Below are positions 11,727 through 23,995 of a stretch of DNA of 64,000 nucleotides, one piece after another. The DNA lies in NCBI GenBank assembly GCA_020226215.1, contig CM035229.1:87003343-87067342 (forward strand), written 5' to 3'. The position numbers and the translations under genes were made by a program. Every line of letters starts with the position of its first letter. Position 1 is the stretch's first letter. This DNA comes from Sindora glabra. Its lineage: Eukaryota; Streptophyta; Magnoliopsida; Fabales; Fabaceae. The notes beneath the pieces were generated by a model. It worked only from the letters and a program-made list of their open reading frames with translations. It searched no databases and had not been told where the DNA came from.

Positions 11727-12425
11727 TAAAATGTAAATCAAGCTTTAGCACTGCCACAGGGTTCGGTGCCGTTATAGCCGGGGACTTTGGATTCTTCGAT
11801 TGAGCTTGCTCCGCACCGCCCCTCCGGGTTTCTGGCTTCTACTCGCTCCTTCTCTGGTTTCCAACTGCAAAAGGTCATGTCACGTGACCTGAACACGTGC
11901 TACACTATTTTGCGTATGTGACGCTCGCTGGAAGAGCAATCGCCTCGCCTTGTGTTTTCTGTATGTGTTTTATACTTTGCATACAGTATTAGGAAATGGC
12001 CTTGCAAACCAGGTGTAATTAAATTGAAATATTCTTCAACCAAAAAACTAATAAAAAGCCATTTTTTCAAGTAATTCATCAAAACAAAATCATCGCCGGC
12101 CAATAACGGATATTCACTTAAAATTATAAAGGGTCAAACATTTTTAAAAAAATTTCACATAATTATATTATAAGTAATTTTAAAAATTTCAGACACTCCG
12201 TGTCTCGTTCAGTCTTCCCTTCTGTCTCTCGCCAGCCATGAGAGATGCATCAAAGTGACTCTTCTGAATGAGAACCTATGTCAAACTGAATAAAATAGTC
12301 GCTGATTTATCGCAGATTATTTCCAAGTTTGTAACTAGAGTTATTGATGTAGGTACAAAAAGAAGCTATTCAATTATCTACTGCGAAGTGGAAGCTTTTG
12401 TTTACAATGATTAAAAAAGGGAACA
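11727..12425. promoter_or_regulatory. PPR gene promoter and 3' flank of the membrane-protein gene
   Basis: The first ~200 bases are comparatively GC-rich and contain CACGTGACC near 11,882, whose CACGTG is a G-box on both strands. They probably form the PPR promoter and leader. The rest, up to 12,425, is AT-rich and should include the 3' UTR of the next minus-strand gene. I see no gene. Confidence 0.4.
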
Positions 12426-13073
12426 TTATAAAACTGAACTATCTCCTTCACTAGTAGCATCGGAGACATGAGAGTAATATTGTGCTTCAGAATCCTTTGT
12501 TGGACTTTGTTTACCAAACTTTGAGATGATTTCTTCATTTTCCTCGGGAGGAACGCCATTTTCATCATGGAAGCTGTGGAATATCCCATCTCCTACCACT
12601 TCAACATCTGCATCTGCGCCGGTCTCCATTGCATTTCCCAGCATCTCACGTAATCTATGGTCATCATCCTCAGCATTCGCCTCCTTATTTGACCCATCCC
12701 ATCTGCTCTTGTCGTTAATTCCGATTCCTGGCTTCTTGCCATCACTCTGAGAATCCTTCGTAACTGAGACATGTGATTTTACCTGAATCGTTCCAGAGCC
12801 CTTGTCTTTGGCAAGTTGCTCCTCCGTAGCTCCATCAAACTGCACATTTCCTGATCGAGGAAGAGCTCTTTCAGCCAGCAACGATGGTGTCCCTTTACGC
12901 CCCATTGGTACAGCTCCGTACTCGTTTCTTTTATTACTTGTTGAGTGCTTGATCTGGTATACCAACCACACACTAACCGCCAAAGCCAAAATTAACTGCG
13001 ATGCCTGTTTTATTCTTGTCCCCTTTGGTTCGTGGTTCCTTCCACCAGACTGATAATCCATTCTGCCTATCAT
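12426..13073 (-). CDS. Uncharacterised plant single-pass membrane protein
   Basis: A 215-residue protein with no enzyme motif. A basic N-terminus (MIGRMDYQSGGRNHEPKGTR) is followed by one hydrophobic segment at about residues 25-43, ending WLVYQIKHS. The rest is a long hydrophilic, acidic, Ser/Asp/Glu-rich and probably disordered tail. A basic start, one membrane segment ending W-L-x-Y-Q-[VI]-K-H-S and an acidic tail is a layout I recall from a family of plant proteins of unknown function. That resemblance is from memory. The start is ATG at 13073: the upstream in-frame codon is TTG and a stop lies two codons beyond it. Low-complexity content makes function prediction unsafe. It lies 700 bp upstream of the PPR gene on the same strand, without sign of co-transcription. 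Confidence 0.7.
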   Translation of the reverse strand: MIGRMDYQSGGRNHEPKGTRIKQASQLILALAVSVWLVYQIKHSTSNKRNEYGAVPMGRKGTPSLLAERALPRSGNVQFDGATEEQLAKDKGSGTIQVKSHVSVTKDSQSDGKKPGIGINDKSRWDGSNKEANAEDDDHRLREMLGNAMETGADADVEVVGDGIFHSFHDENGVPPEENEEIISKFGKQSPTKDSEAQYYSHVSDATSEGDSSVL

Positions 13074-13582
13074 CTGGTACAACGATTAGCCCTCAAGAGT
13101 TAATTCTCACATTAATGGTTAGAAATGAATAATAACAACACCAGCAAGAGGTAATGTCTGCTGCACTAGGAATCAGAGAAACAATATAGTTTTTTCAACA
13201 TAAAATCGGAATGATTAAAAAAAGTCGCAGCATAGATGCCCTGCTCTTTCAAATTTTTCGCCAGGCTTATTCATTTAATTGAAGAGAAACACCGAGAAAA
13301 AGAAGATCAAATAAGATAGAGTTGACTCAAAATTTAATCGAAGCCCTTCTTCCACGGCAGATGCTGTTCCAACTACAATCCAGTCCAGACAGATGAAATT
13401 TGAACAAAAAAATTAGAACTTTGATAATTGTCATTGCCGGTGACAAATATATTTGAGTAAAAATGAGCATTCAGATTCCTTAGTCTGATTTTCATCCATT
13501 TTCTCAATATCCATAAATATTGGAACAGAATAAGCGATCGGAGCAGGGACCCCAAACCAGAAAGCAAAAGGAAAAAAGTTAC
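13074..13582 (-). other. Possible leader intron of the membrane-protein gene
   Basis: On the minus strand an A/G-rich leader ends AAGGAAGAG followed by GTAACT (13582-13577). A possible acceptor, GTTGTACCAG, lies immediately before the start ATG at 13073. The acceptor has a poor pyrimidine tract, so the exact border is uncertain. No coding potential links across it. Confidence 0.35.
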
Positions 13583-13910
13583 CTCTTCCTTAGCGAAGAA
13601 GATGATCTTTTTGTCTCTGCTTAAAATCTTTGAAATACCAGAATCAGCACCTCGAGAGTACAGGAGAGTCGTTAGCAGGCCCAAAATAGCGGTTACTTTT
13701 TTCTTGAGATCTCCAATATACCCTCAGGATATGACATCGCAAAAGCCAGTAAGGAGGTGGTAGACGAGGACAATTTTGATAATTGAGAAATCATAGTGCC
13801 GTCGTGAGCCGCTTTTAGGTGGTGAATTGGTAACGCCGGTTTTATGACTCCACTACTTGCGGTATAAATAACTGTAGGGACAGCCTATTATACATTACTG
13901 GTATTGTATA
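13583..13910 (-). promoter_or_regulatory. Probable first exon and promoter of the membrane-protein gene
   Basis: This comparatively GC-rich stretch precedes a sharp change to AT-rich DNA at about 13,900. A leader exon from about 13,700 to 13,583 and a promoter upstream would fit the donor at 13,582. Placement is inferred. Confidence 0.35.
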
Positions 13911-13916
13911 TTAATA

Positions 13917-13956
13917 TATTATTAAATTTATTTTTTAAAAATTAAATTTAATAATA
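13917..13956. repeat. Short AT palindrome (14-bp arms, 12-base loop)
   Basis: TATTATTAAATTTA (13917-13930) is followed by its perfect reverse complement TAAATTTAATAATA (13943-13956). It lies where the gene-rich part gives way to AT-rich DNA. In DNA this AT-rich such palindromes are common, so it may have no meaning. Confidence 0.6.
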
Positions 13957-16900
13957 CATATTATACTATTATATTAATAATATATTATAATCTTTTCTGT
14001 GTACATATAAAATTGGGAACGTTTCTAGACTTTAATGGACGATGAAAACGACTGAATTTTATTCTCTCCTATGGTCACATCGTTTTTGCAAAAAGTCCAC
14101 GAAACCGCAAGTGTAGGGAAATATAAACATTGAATAAATTAATTATTTTTATGATATAAAATGTTTGGAATTCAGATACCACTTTGCAAGTAATTGACTA
14201 GCTTTATTTTTTTAGTGGGGGCCTTCGTGCTTTGAACTCAATGTCCAATTTCTTATGCAATGCAACCTTGACTAAGAGATTTGATTTAAATACATTTAAA
14301 AATTCGAAATTACTGTAGAGCGCAGACCATTTTTTTTTTTTAGAGACCAATCTCTGTTACAGAAAACCATCGCTGAAATGGTCATACTCTGGTAGTCCGT
14401 ACTGCCATACAATTATACAAAGAGATTCTTCGTTTCAGCCAGCTAGTTATAAATTTTAAATGATTTAAAATTGAATTTTTCTAAGGAATCTCTAGAATTT
14501 TTAAATTTCAAGTGATATGGCATAATCTCACTCATTGAATGAAATTATCTAAAAATTTAGATAATCTAATCTAATAAATAAGATTGTGTTACATTACTCA
14601 GAATTTAAAATTTTTGGGGGTATTATAGCACTCTATTTTAAAATTAATTTTGCTATTCATAATTTATTTAACCTTTTCTATTTATGTTTAGTTAAGTTTT
14701 GAAAAGTGTTTTAGAATTAGTTACCATTAAAACATGATAGCAACCTTAGTTCTAACTATAATTTTTTCAAATAATAAGAATAATAATTCATTTAATACTC
14801 AAACATAAAATCTTAAATTTAAACTTAGATATGATGAGGAATAAATTTTTTAAAATAATATTGAATATTATGAAGCCACTTCAATATTAAAATTTTTATA
14901 AGCATTTTAGTTTTAATATAATTGATTGAATAATAATCTAAGAAATTTATTTTTTAAAGCTCAATATTAAAAGTGATCTATTTCTTCTTATAGGTATAGA
15001 TACAAAAATTAATATATTTGATAGTTCAAATGTAGGCATGTACCTATATTAACCCATGATAAAAGAATTTATTAGGATTTATTTACATTAGATAGGTCTC
15101 ATCTTCTCTCTTAATCTAATATATTTGATTGTTATGAGAGACATAAAAACAGAGAAGGAAAGAAAGCCTTATGCTTATAATGGTGCACTCTCAAGAAACT
15201 CATAAATAGGTGCATCTCTGGTTATTATTTGATATCCAAAATTCTATACAAAGTTTAATTTAAATTTCTACATATGGTATTAAAACGATCTTCTGTAGAT
15301 TTAGAATTTAATTATGTGTCATTATGTAAACAAAATACTAGATGATAATTATTATATATTTTTAATTTAAATTATCATCTTTTTTATTATTTTATTAGTT
15401 TTGATATGTTCAATAATTTTTATGGCTATTTGTCAAATAATTTCATGGTGTAAAATTTCAAATTCTGCAAATTATTGCGTCCGGAGAATTGAACTTTGTC
15501 GATGATCTATTTACTTTTACAGAAAATGGTGAGTTTATTTCTTTTCATGGAAAACTGTTGCATAGTGTCATAATCTAAATATACAGTCGTTATTTTTTAT
15601 AAAAACAATTGATTAAGTGATATTACGAAAGTTTGTTTGATTTTTTTAGATAATTTAAAATTTTTTAAATTATTCATGATAAATATAGTTCTTGAGTTAA
15701 TGATATTAATTTAGCAAAATTGTTCTATGACTTGCATATAAAATAATATATATAATTTACTTGATAATATGAAATCAGTTCATTGAATTGATATATTTTT
15801 AAAAGTCATTTAACTCTAATTTTTTATTGATTTTGTTCATAATATTACAACTTCAAATGGCGATATGAAATTCCAAATTTTAAATATTAATTTTCATTCA
15901 AATTAAGTATTGATTATGAAAGATGTTTGTCGTTGATGGTTTTTACAAATTTCACCTTGAAATTTATCAATAGAATTTTGAAATTAGACATTAATGATGA
16001 ATGTACTGCAATGATGATGGAGATTAAACATTATTAATCCTTTTATTATTTTTGTCTTAAAAATATTATTTGTCGTGAAAATATTATGGGTCAGACTATA
16101 ATACTCCAATTGGGAAGCAGGGCAAATCACATGTTTTGCAGGAGGCACAATTACCCTCAAATTAATGCTGCTTTAAGTGAAAATGAGAATCAAGGGTGAT
16201 TTGTTTGTACCTGAAACGGAAGCCGGAAGGGCCTAATTTATATTTTATTCACTAATAATATAAAAATATTTTTTATTAATAATAGATCAAATTTAAATTT
16301 TAAAAAAATTATAGTAGTAAAAAGAATTTAATAATTTTTTATTGATATAGAAATACATGATTGGATAATAGTGCAAAGATGATTTACATTGTTAGTAAAT
16401 TAAATTTAAATCCTAATAAGTAATTCAAGTTTAATGAGCCACCTATTTATTCATATTTTATATTTTTTTTAAGAAAGGGCCTAATTTGTAATATGCTTAA
16501 TAAGTGTCAACTTTAAAGAGTTTAAAAGATAAAATTAATTAAAATAAAAAATATAGAATATAGTTGAAATTTGAATGAAAGTCAGAAATATATTTTAGCC
16601 ATTCATCAATATGTTACAGTTCATAATCCTGTTGAAGTGTAATGTAATGTAATTAAACTCAAGCTCAGAGTGTATGCATTATCCATCGATTTATGAGATT
16701 AAAGTGAATTTTAAATAAATAATTTTCAAGTGCTAGCTAAATTCTCACAACGTGTATTTTATTAGATAATTTGCAGTTATTTAATATTTCATATAAATAT
16801 AAATATCAATTAACCAAATGGTATCAAATAAAATATTATTTTTTGTCATATTTAAAGTATTAATTTCATCAAACAATGAATTAGCCAAAAAATTTGCTTG

Positions 16901-17447
16901 CATTTTTTTTGAACATGTGTTTTAATAAAAAATTTGAAAATAATATTATAATTTATACTATATAATATAATAATTTAATTAATAATTAATAATTTTTGGG
17001 TTAACCAGAAAAATATAAAACAATGAAAGTGGAAAAAAAGTAATTAAACGAATAATTGATAGCATATTCATGATCAAATCTAATTTACAAGTAAATAAAT
17101 GTAGCATCCTCCCATTGATAATATTGAAACTAATAAAATTCAATATAATTTGTTACGGAGTAATAGTTGAAAATTTGTAAAATTAGAGTAGAGAGTAAGT
17201 CCAAAGTAAAAATTATGAGGGACCATTCACCAAAATCAATTTTACAAAAGGGAAGAAGATGTAGCATGCGGCACAGCGTTAACAAGCCAAATGTCAATAT
17301 TTTATTGAATGAAAAATTAGGTGTGGGTTGCCCTTGAAACAAGATTAGGGCATTTTAGTCCCACCGCAACATTATTTGAAGTATTCTTTGGTTTGGTTGT
17401 AAAATAGGCGCACTTTAGGCAAGCGGGACATGGTCCAAGTCACCGGC
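13957..17447. other. AT-rich intergenic DNA without a gene
   Basis: No ORF with conserved content. Around 14,980-15,290 the sequence resembles the end of a retrotransposon LTR followed by a copia primer-binding site (separate entry). Short stretches of higher GC at about 16,080-16,230 and 17,220-17,440 are unique in this window and unassigned. Confidence 0.6.
15275..15290 (+). mobile_element. Degenerate copia primer-binding site (LTR remnant to its left)
   Basis: TGGTATTAAAACGATC resembles the common plant copia primer-binding site TGGTATCAGAGC, which pairs with initiator-Met tRNA. The differences are all transitions (C to T, G to A), as expected from decay of methylated DNA. The preceding ~250 bases have LTR-like features such as a short run of T/C-rich leader-like sequence. 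I could not find the left LTR border or a coding region downstream, so this is a fragment. Confidence 0.4.
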
Positions 17448-18552
17448 CTTATTTTTTATTTTGTTTTTATTGTAAGATTATTTATTGTTTGTTATAAGTC
17501 GAGCCGGGTTCGAGCCTTTAGTATTTTTTTTTATATTTTATTTTCAATATAATTAATGCTTGCTAAAATAAAAATAAAGGCTAATGTCATTTTTTTACTT
17601 TCGATGCATTATATGAGTGGCTCAGTTTGTAATGTTTTTGTTTTGTTTTTATTTTATGCTCTCTGCATAATTTCTGAATTTAATTAGTTTCTTCCTACAT
17701 AAATTATTTATTATATACTTATTCATGTTCTAACTATTAAAAACATTTATAGTAAAATAAAATTTTTGATCTCCTTTATATTGGCATATTTTATTTTCCT
17801 TGATCACAATTTGAAAATGCACACTCTTTTATAAATATTAGGAGAAAGATTAAAAAAAATTATTTTTTTGAATAATTTGTACCAAAATTAATTAAGTTTT
17901 GGAATTGTATTGTAATTGTAATATGATTTTAATAATTAATAGTAGTATATATTGTTTAGTACTCCTTAACAGACTAATCATTAGTGCAATATAGTTTTAA
18001 TGATTGAGCCTTCAACTTTATTTTTTATTTTGTTTTTACTATAAAGTTGTTTCTTGATTGTTAAGTGAGATAGGGCTCTAGCCTTAACATTAATTTTAAT
18101 ATTTTATTTGTTTTTAATATTTTATTTTCACTATAATTACTGGTTACTAAAATAAAGATAAAGGCTTATGTCATTTTTCATGTCCCATGCGTTGCATGAG
18201 TGACTTGATTTTCAATGTTTTTGTTTTGCTGTAACTACATGTCTTTTACATGATTTTTAAATTTAATTATTTTTTCATTGCATAAATTATTTATCATATA
18301 CTTATTCATGTTTTAACTATTAAAATATTTTATAGCAAAATAAAATATTTATTTTATTTTATATTGGTGTATTTTATTCTCCTAAATCAAATATGAAAAT
18401 GTACACTCTCTTATAAAAGTTAGGAGAAAGATAAGAAAATTTACTTATTTTTTGAATAATTTATATTAAAATTAATTAACTTTTCAAATTGTATTCTAAT
18501 ATAATATGATTTTGATGATCAATATTGATACATTTTGTTTAGCACCCTTAAA
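17448..18552. repeat. Diverged ~0.5-kb direct duplication
   Basis: Copy 1 (about 17,448-17,970) and copy 2 (about 18,016-18,552) align along their whole length. Shared landmarks in order are CTTATTTTTTATTTTGTTTTTA, GCTAAAATAAA...AAAGGCT, TATACTTATTCATGTT, ATGAAAATG/TTGAAAATG with CACACTCT, TTAGGAGAAAGAT, TTTTTTGAATAATTT and GTTTAG followed by CTTAA. Only about 45 bases separate them. No ORF and no terminal repeats are visible. They may be two copies of an unknown repeat or an old tandem duplication. Confidence 0.75.
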
Positions 18553-21297
18553 TGAATATTATTATTTTCAATAATTTATTTTATAATATCAGCTTAATTT
18601 ACATATCCCATTTTGGGAAATTTATAAGTTAATTTAAATAATTATTACTAAAATAAAATTAATTCATATAATTCATAAGCGCTTGAGCTATTAATAAATA
18701 TTTAAAAATTATATTTTAATTATTTTAAATATTTATCTATTCAAATGGAGTAAACATGTATTATAATTAGAAATAAATTTAATAGAATAAATTTTTAATT
18801 ATTTCAAACAATGACTTGCCCAAAGAAAATTGTTGTATCTTGTATTTGGAAATTGATTTAGTAAAATAATTTTATTTTTAAATTTATTTTATTATTATAT
18901 ATTTTATCTACCCAAAAAAATAAATTTATAATAATAATATATTATTCTAATTAGTCTAAATTTTAGGAGGGTCTTTATATATTACATTCTCTACTCTAAA
19001 GAAAACATGTAGTAATATTTCTAAATATGATTATTGATATTCTAAATGCTCAAAACCAATATAATACTTTTTTAATTATTGTTGCACAATATTTTTTGCT
19101 ATAGCCGATCTTTCCCACGTCTAGGTGGTTAATGCCTTGGCTAATGTGGACTATGGTTCAAAGATTAGCATAAGAAAAGAACAATATTTTTTGCTGTAAA
19201 TATATTTTATTAAACACATCATATTTGTAAAAGTTTTTTCAATATCATTTCACAAATGATGTTTATGTTTATAAAAAAATTATTTTATCATAAGTCTTAT
19301 ATGGATCAAATAAGATGCATTATTGAACTATATTAATATTATTTTGAATATTATTTAATTTAATTTTTAAAGTTAATTTATATTTTGGAAAACAAGTATG
19401 ATAGAGGGATCTAATTAAAATTATAGATTTATCTCCACATATCTTGATCTAATGGTAGCATAAATAAATGAATAATTACGCTTTATATTACATAATTTGC
19501 TATATACATATTGAATGTGCAAAATATATAATATGGAAGCAATTAGAGTGCAACTTTTGATTTGAAATATTTTAATAATTGTTTTGAATGATTTTAAGTA
19601 GCTTGAATTTTTTAAAGATTTATGAATTATTATGAGTAATTGTCACTAAAGTAGGGTTATTTAAATTAATTCACAAAGTCTAAGTTATGTTATATAGGAT
19701 TGTTTTATGATTACTACATAAGATAACCTACCTAAAAGGGATTGTCGCATGTTTTAGTCAAAGATATTTTATGAAGAGTATAAATTTCCAAGGTTGATTT
19801 AATTTTGAAAATTTTTCTATCTAAAGGAGATAGATTTTTAATGTTATAATATTTTCTTTGTTGGCTTTATGAATAGGAAGTCTTTTTGTATGCTACATTC
19901 TCTACTTGAAAAAAGGACTAGGATATATAGCTTACTCCTATATATATGTTTATGAACTAAAAGTTTGTCATGACTCACTTTCTAAACCATTATTACTAGT
20001 GTAACAAATATCAATTGGATATCTTTATAAGCTTTTCTAAACCAAATTAATTTCTTCAACCAACTATTTTATCAAAATTTGCATCATGTAGAAATACAAA
20101 GTTGAAAATTTTACTAAGAGTTTTTTTTCTTTTTTTAATTGATAAGAAAACATCAAAAAGATTTAGTAACTTAGCTTTTTAACTAGAAAATAGTTGAAAT
20201 GTAATTCTAATGAACTAATTTCAAAAAAAATATTTTCAAATCAAAAACTATGTTTTTCCAATAGGATTTCAAATCAATAGATAAAAGAAGTAATTAAATG
20301 AAAGCTTTTAGAAATTAACTATTGAAAAACTCATCTAATTTTTTAGAAAAATTAAATTCAAATCAAGAAATAACATAATAGAATAGGACTAAGTAGTAAA
20401 ACTTAGTGAAATTAGATGATTTTGAACAATTTGTAAAATACTTTGGAGATACTATCAAATTCAAAGTTTGGATTTTTTTTTTTGAAAATCAATGGAAATA
20501 CCTTTTATTTCTAAAAATCATTTATTTTTGAAACCTTTTCCTACATTATTTTTTAATAATCCCTTGAACAAAAATAGTAATAATTAAATAAGTTGAATAA
20601 AATATAATTTACTATATTTGCATAACTATTTTTATATTGGAGTGCTATAACATACTACCATCCTCATGAATTAATAATGTGAAGTGGAACTCTTGCTTAT
20701 ACATGCCAAATGGTGTGCAATACTTCTGACTCCATATGTCAGTGATCTTGTAAGGAGCTATCAGGAGCAATATTTAGAAAAATATATTCATAAATAGAGT
20801 GAGTAATATAATTACTCAATGAAGTAGGCACCACATAAATATTCTAATTAGTTTTAATTCAAAAAACATTCATATATAAAACATATATCAAAACAATTTT
20901 CTTTTCAAAAATATAATAAATAGTTTTACAACATATATCATACAAGACATCTAACAAATGGCATGAAGGTATAAGGGTTCCTCCTAGCCAACCTAATCCC
21001 ATGCATATCTCAACCTTGTGCCTCCAAGTTAACTTTATTCCACTTATTCTTTCATATGATTTGGAAGTTAGGGCACTGAGCTAAACCCAAATACCTTCAC
21101 AAGGTTTCCAATCATAATATCATGTTACATGTCACATACAGTATCCAAACTAAAATGTTGTGTATGACATAAAAGGCAAATATTATGCATAAAGCCATAG
21201 TATCATATATGGTATGAGGCCAATTTCATATTGAGCTTTCACTAACCCTAAAATAAAGTAAAGCCAAAATGTCATCCAAAGCCATGGCCATAATATA
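18553..21297. other. AT-rich intergenic DNA, including an 80-bp retroposed insert
   Basis: Apart from the tRNA-like insert at 19,101-19,180 there is no recognisable gene. The stretch 20,640-21,290 is less AT-rich and reads like decayed LTR or untranslated retrotransposon sequence (e.g. CTAGCCAACCTAATCCCATG near 20,990). No terminal repeats could be paired. Confidence 0.55.
19101..19180 (+). mobile_element. tRNA-like retroposed insert (mini-SINE) with 15-bp target-site duplication
   Basis: An 80-bp block of ordinary base composition lies in AT-rich DNA between two identical 15-bp direct repeats, ACAATATTTTTTGCT (19086-19100 and 19181-19195). Inside are a box-A-like TCTAGGTGGTTAATGCC (from about 19,120) and a box-B-like GGTTCAAAGATTAG (from 19,155), about 35 bases apart as in tRNA genes. 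The insert ends in an A-rich tail, ATAAGAAAAGA. Long target-site duplications with an A-rich 3' end indicate LINE-driven retroposition. It does not fold into an intact tRNA by eye. Confidence 0.6.
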
Positions 21298-21934
21298 GGG
21301 TTTGTTTGACAATTAGTTGATAATTGTAACAGTTAATTAATTCAATTAACTATTAGCTAATAGTTGATTATATTAGCTGTTTAAATAAAAATATTTAGTT
21401 AAATTAGTTGTTTGTGATTAATTATTTATATATAAAATAACAAATAAACGTATGAATATATTTTATAAATTATTTAAATATTATTTTATTTTAATATTTT
21501 AGATTTTATATATTATTTAGCAGATTAAAATTCTTATGAATAATATATTATATAATTTATTGTAAATTAAATATTTTTTAAAATTAAATTAATATAAATT
21601 TTCATAGTAAATAAATTTACTAATTAAAATTATAATTATTTAATTTTTACATAAAAATAAATATTATAATTTTTTATATATTAATAGTAGAAGAAATAAG
21701 AAGATTGATAAATTAATATTCTTCATGCATATGAATCAATTAGAAAATAATTTATCAATTATAAAATATATTGCATCATTAAAAGTATTAATTAAAATAA
21801 AATTTGGACAATCTTAGCAAATATATTACAATATTTGAAAGTACCAATTAAAATAAAATTTTAATAATAATTCTAATCTAAATTAAAAGTTGATATCACC
21901 ATTTAGCATAACTACTTATAACACCCTAAAATTA

Positions 21935-23398
21935 TCATCTAATTAGTCTATCCACCATCAAAGTAGAAGTAATTGTGTCTCGAATAGTTGTCATCTCTTC
22001 AATACCTTCCTGTGAAGAATTAGCTACAACACTTAAAAATATCTCAAGAGATATAAAATCAGGATCTTAATCTATGATTCTAAAAATTAGGTCACCAAGT
22101 TTATTTCTTTTAATATAATTATGTAATGCAAAAGCTGCATAAATAATTCTTGATCCATTATTGAATTTTTATGCATTTTTTATAATATCCTCCAAAAGCT
22201 GCACAAATAATTTTATTTTGATCCATTATTGAATATTTAGGCATTTTTTTGTAATATCCTCCATTGAACCTTAAGAATATCAAAAGCCTTTTTAATACAA
22301 TTTCTTAAAGATGAATAAGCTTGATTGAAAACTTCTTGGGATCCTTTTGGATTTGTACCATAAAATTCTAATTAATGATACATTATCTTTGGATACGGTG
22401 CCAAATGTCCTTTTCTATCTAAGTATCCTTTATTTACCAAGTAATATTTTCCTAAGTATAAATAAAGTTAAATAATTCGAAAGAAATGCTTCCTAAATTT
22501 GTAAGTCATATAAGAATTAAATCATTAAAAATTTAAAAAATTACCTGATGGTGGTTTTGGAAGATGTATACTTGGATTACTAATTGTATCAAGAAAAATA
22601 CATGCATCATATGTTGATTCTTCCCATCTAGTTAAAATGTAAGTAAATAGTAAATCAAAATCGCATGCTGCCAAGACATTTATGGTTGTTATCCTCTTTC
22701 TTCCTTTATATCATAATTAATCCTCCTTAGAAATAGTTACTACTATGTATGTTCCATCAATAACTCTAATGCAATCCTGATATGAAATTATGTTTATAAG
22801 ATGCTAAATTTATATTTTTATGCAAAAGTGAAAGAGATAAATGCATACTTTGTTACCTTAAAGTGCAGTATGTACCTAACATCATGGACAATTTATTAGA
22901 AAATTTGTTTAAATTCAAGATCTTTTGGCCTAATTATATTTCTTGAAAGACCATTCATGGCATCCAAAACTTCTTTAAAAATTTTACTCATAGTTTGCCA
23001 AAATGTTGAAATCACTCTTGTATATCTCAATTTGAGGCACCCTTACTAAGGATATATACAAATGATCCTACATTCTCCAAAATTGACATTCTATCTAAAA
23101 ACTTCAAATTATATTTATTTTCCAAATCTATGCATAATTGGAAAAATGTATCTTGGTTCATTCTAAATGTATTAAAATCCCATTTTTCATGGCCAGTTAA
23201 TAACTCATTTGTCCATATTTCTCTCATTAAATAAGAAGTGTAGCATAACTCCTTATGGATATGATTTACATAATGAGTATATAGATATCTTGTTGCACAT
23301 ACTACTAAGTCCTAAAATTCATTGTCATTTTCAAGAATCTAACAAAAAAGTTCCTTATTTTGTAAAAGTTGCATAATTTGCATACCATGATTATCCAT
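21935..23398 (-). pseudogene. PIF/Harbinger transposase (HARBI1/ALP1-like), inactivated
   Basis: Frame-by-frame reading on the minus strand gives a DDE_Tnp_4-type transposase starting MDNHGMQIMQ (23398). It runs through MREIWTNELLTGHEKW and LSKGASN to RYILHFK, then CIRVIDGTYIVV (first catalytic Asp region), INVLAACDFDLLF, KYYLVNKGYLDRKGHLAPYP and LRNCIKKAFDILKVQW. Two introns with GT-AG ends are still visible (22856-22777 and 22544-22452), so exons are 23398-22857, 22776-22545 and 22451-21935. Several in-frame stops are present. The usual second Asp of the VD.GY motif is Asn (VNKGY), and the usual Glu of the IER motif is Lys (IKKAF). It cannot be an active transposase. Plant ALP1-type domesticated relatives keep an open frame, and this one does not. 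Confidence 0.88.
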
Positions 23399-23995
23399 TC
23401 CTATAAATTAATTAGTAAAATATTATTTTTTAGATAAACTAATCTAATCTTGTTATGAAAATTTCATAACTTATAAGGTCCAAACTCTAGGATATATAGA
23501 ATAAAGATAATAAAGTAACTATCATATAATTGGTATTACTTAATAATAAATATCTTACCTTCCCACAATGTTTAAAATATCTAGCAATTAGGAAACCAAC
23601 ACTAGTACTCTCTTGAAATGCTTAAAATATATACATGAGAACATAAATTAACAAGTTTGAATAGAGCTTCCACCTAATCAAAGCTAGTAATTAGAATTCA
23701 ACTCAATAAGAAATCATGAAATGCCTTAATTCCTTCTAATCAGAATTTAATTCAATAAGAAATTATGAAACTATCACTCTAAGTAATAAAAATTTGATAA
23801 ATAATAAAGTTTATCCATAAATATTTAGACAACTACAAAGTTCAAGCAATAAGGGTGACTTCAAAAATAACCTCAACAAAAATAGTAATTTTGAGTATCT
23901 ATAAATATTTAGGACAATAATTTAAATAGTTCAAATATACATATCTATAAATGTCTAGAATAACAACTAAACATGGAAATGCCTATGACAAAATC

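Noticed and set aside
12526..13053. Plus-strand and alternate minus-strand frames across the membrane-protein gene
   Set aside because: Shadows; only the 12426-13073 minus frame has a sensible protein layout.
12426..13082. Upstream start three codons before ATG 13073
   Set aside because: The codon at 13082-13080 is TTG, not ATG, and a stop lies two codons further upstream.
19101..19180. Functional tRNA gene
   Set aside because: Box A- and B-like motifs are present, but I could not fold acceptor and anticodon stems; retroposon origin fits better.
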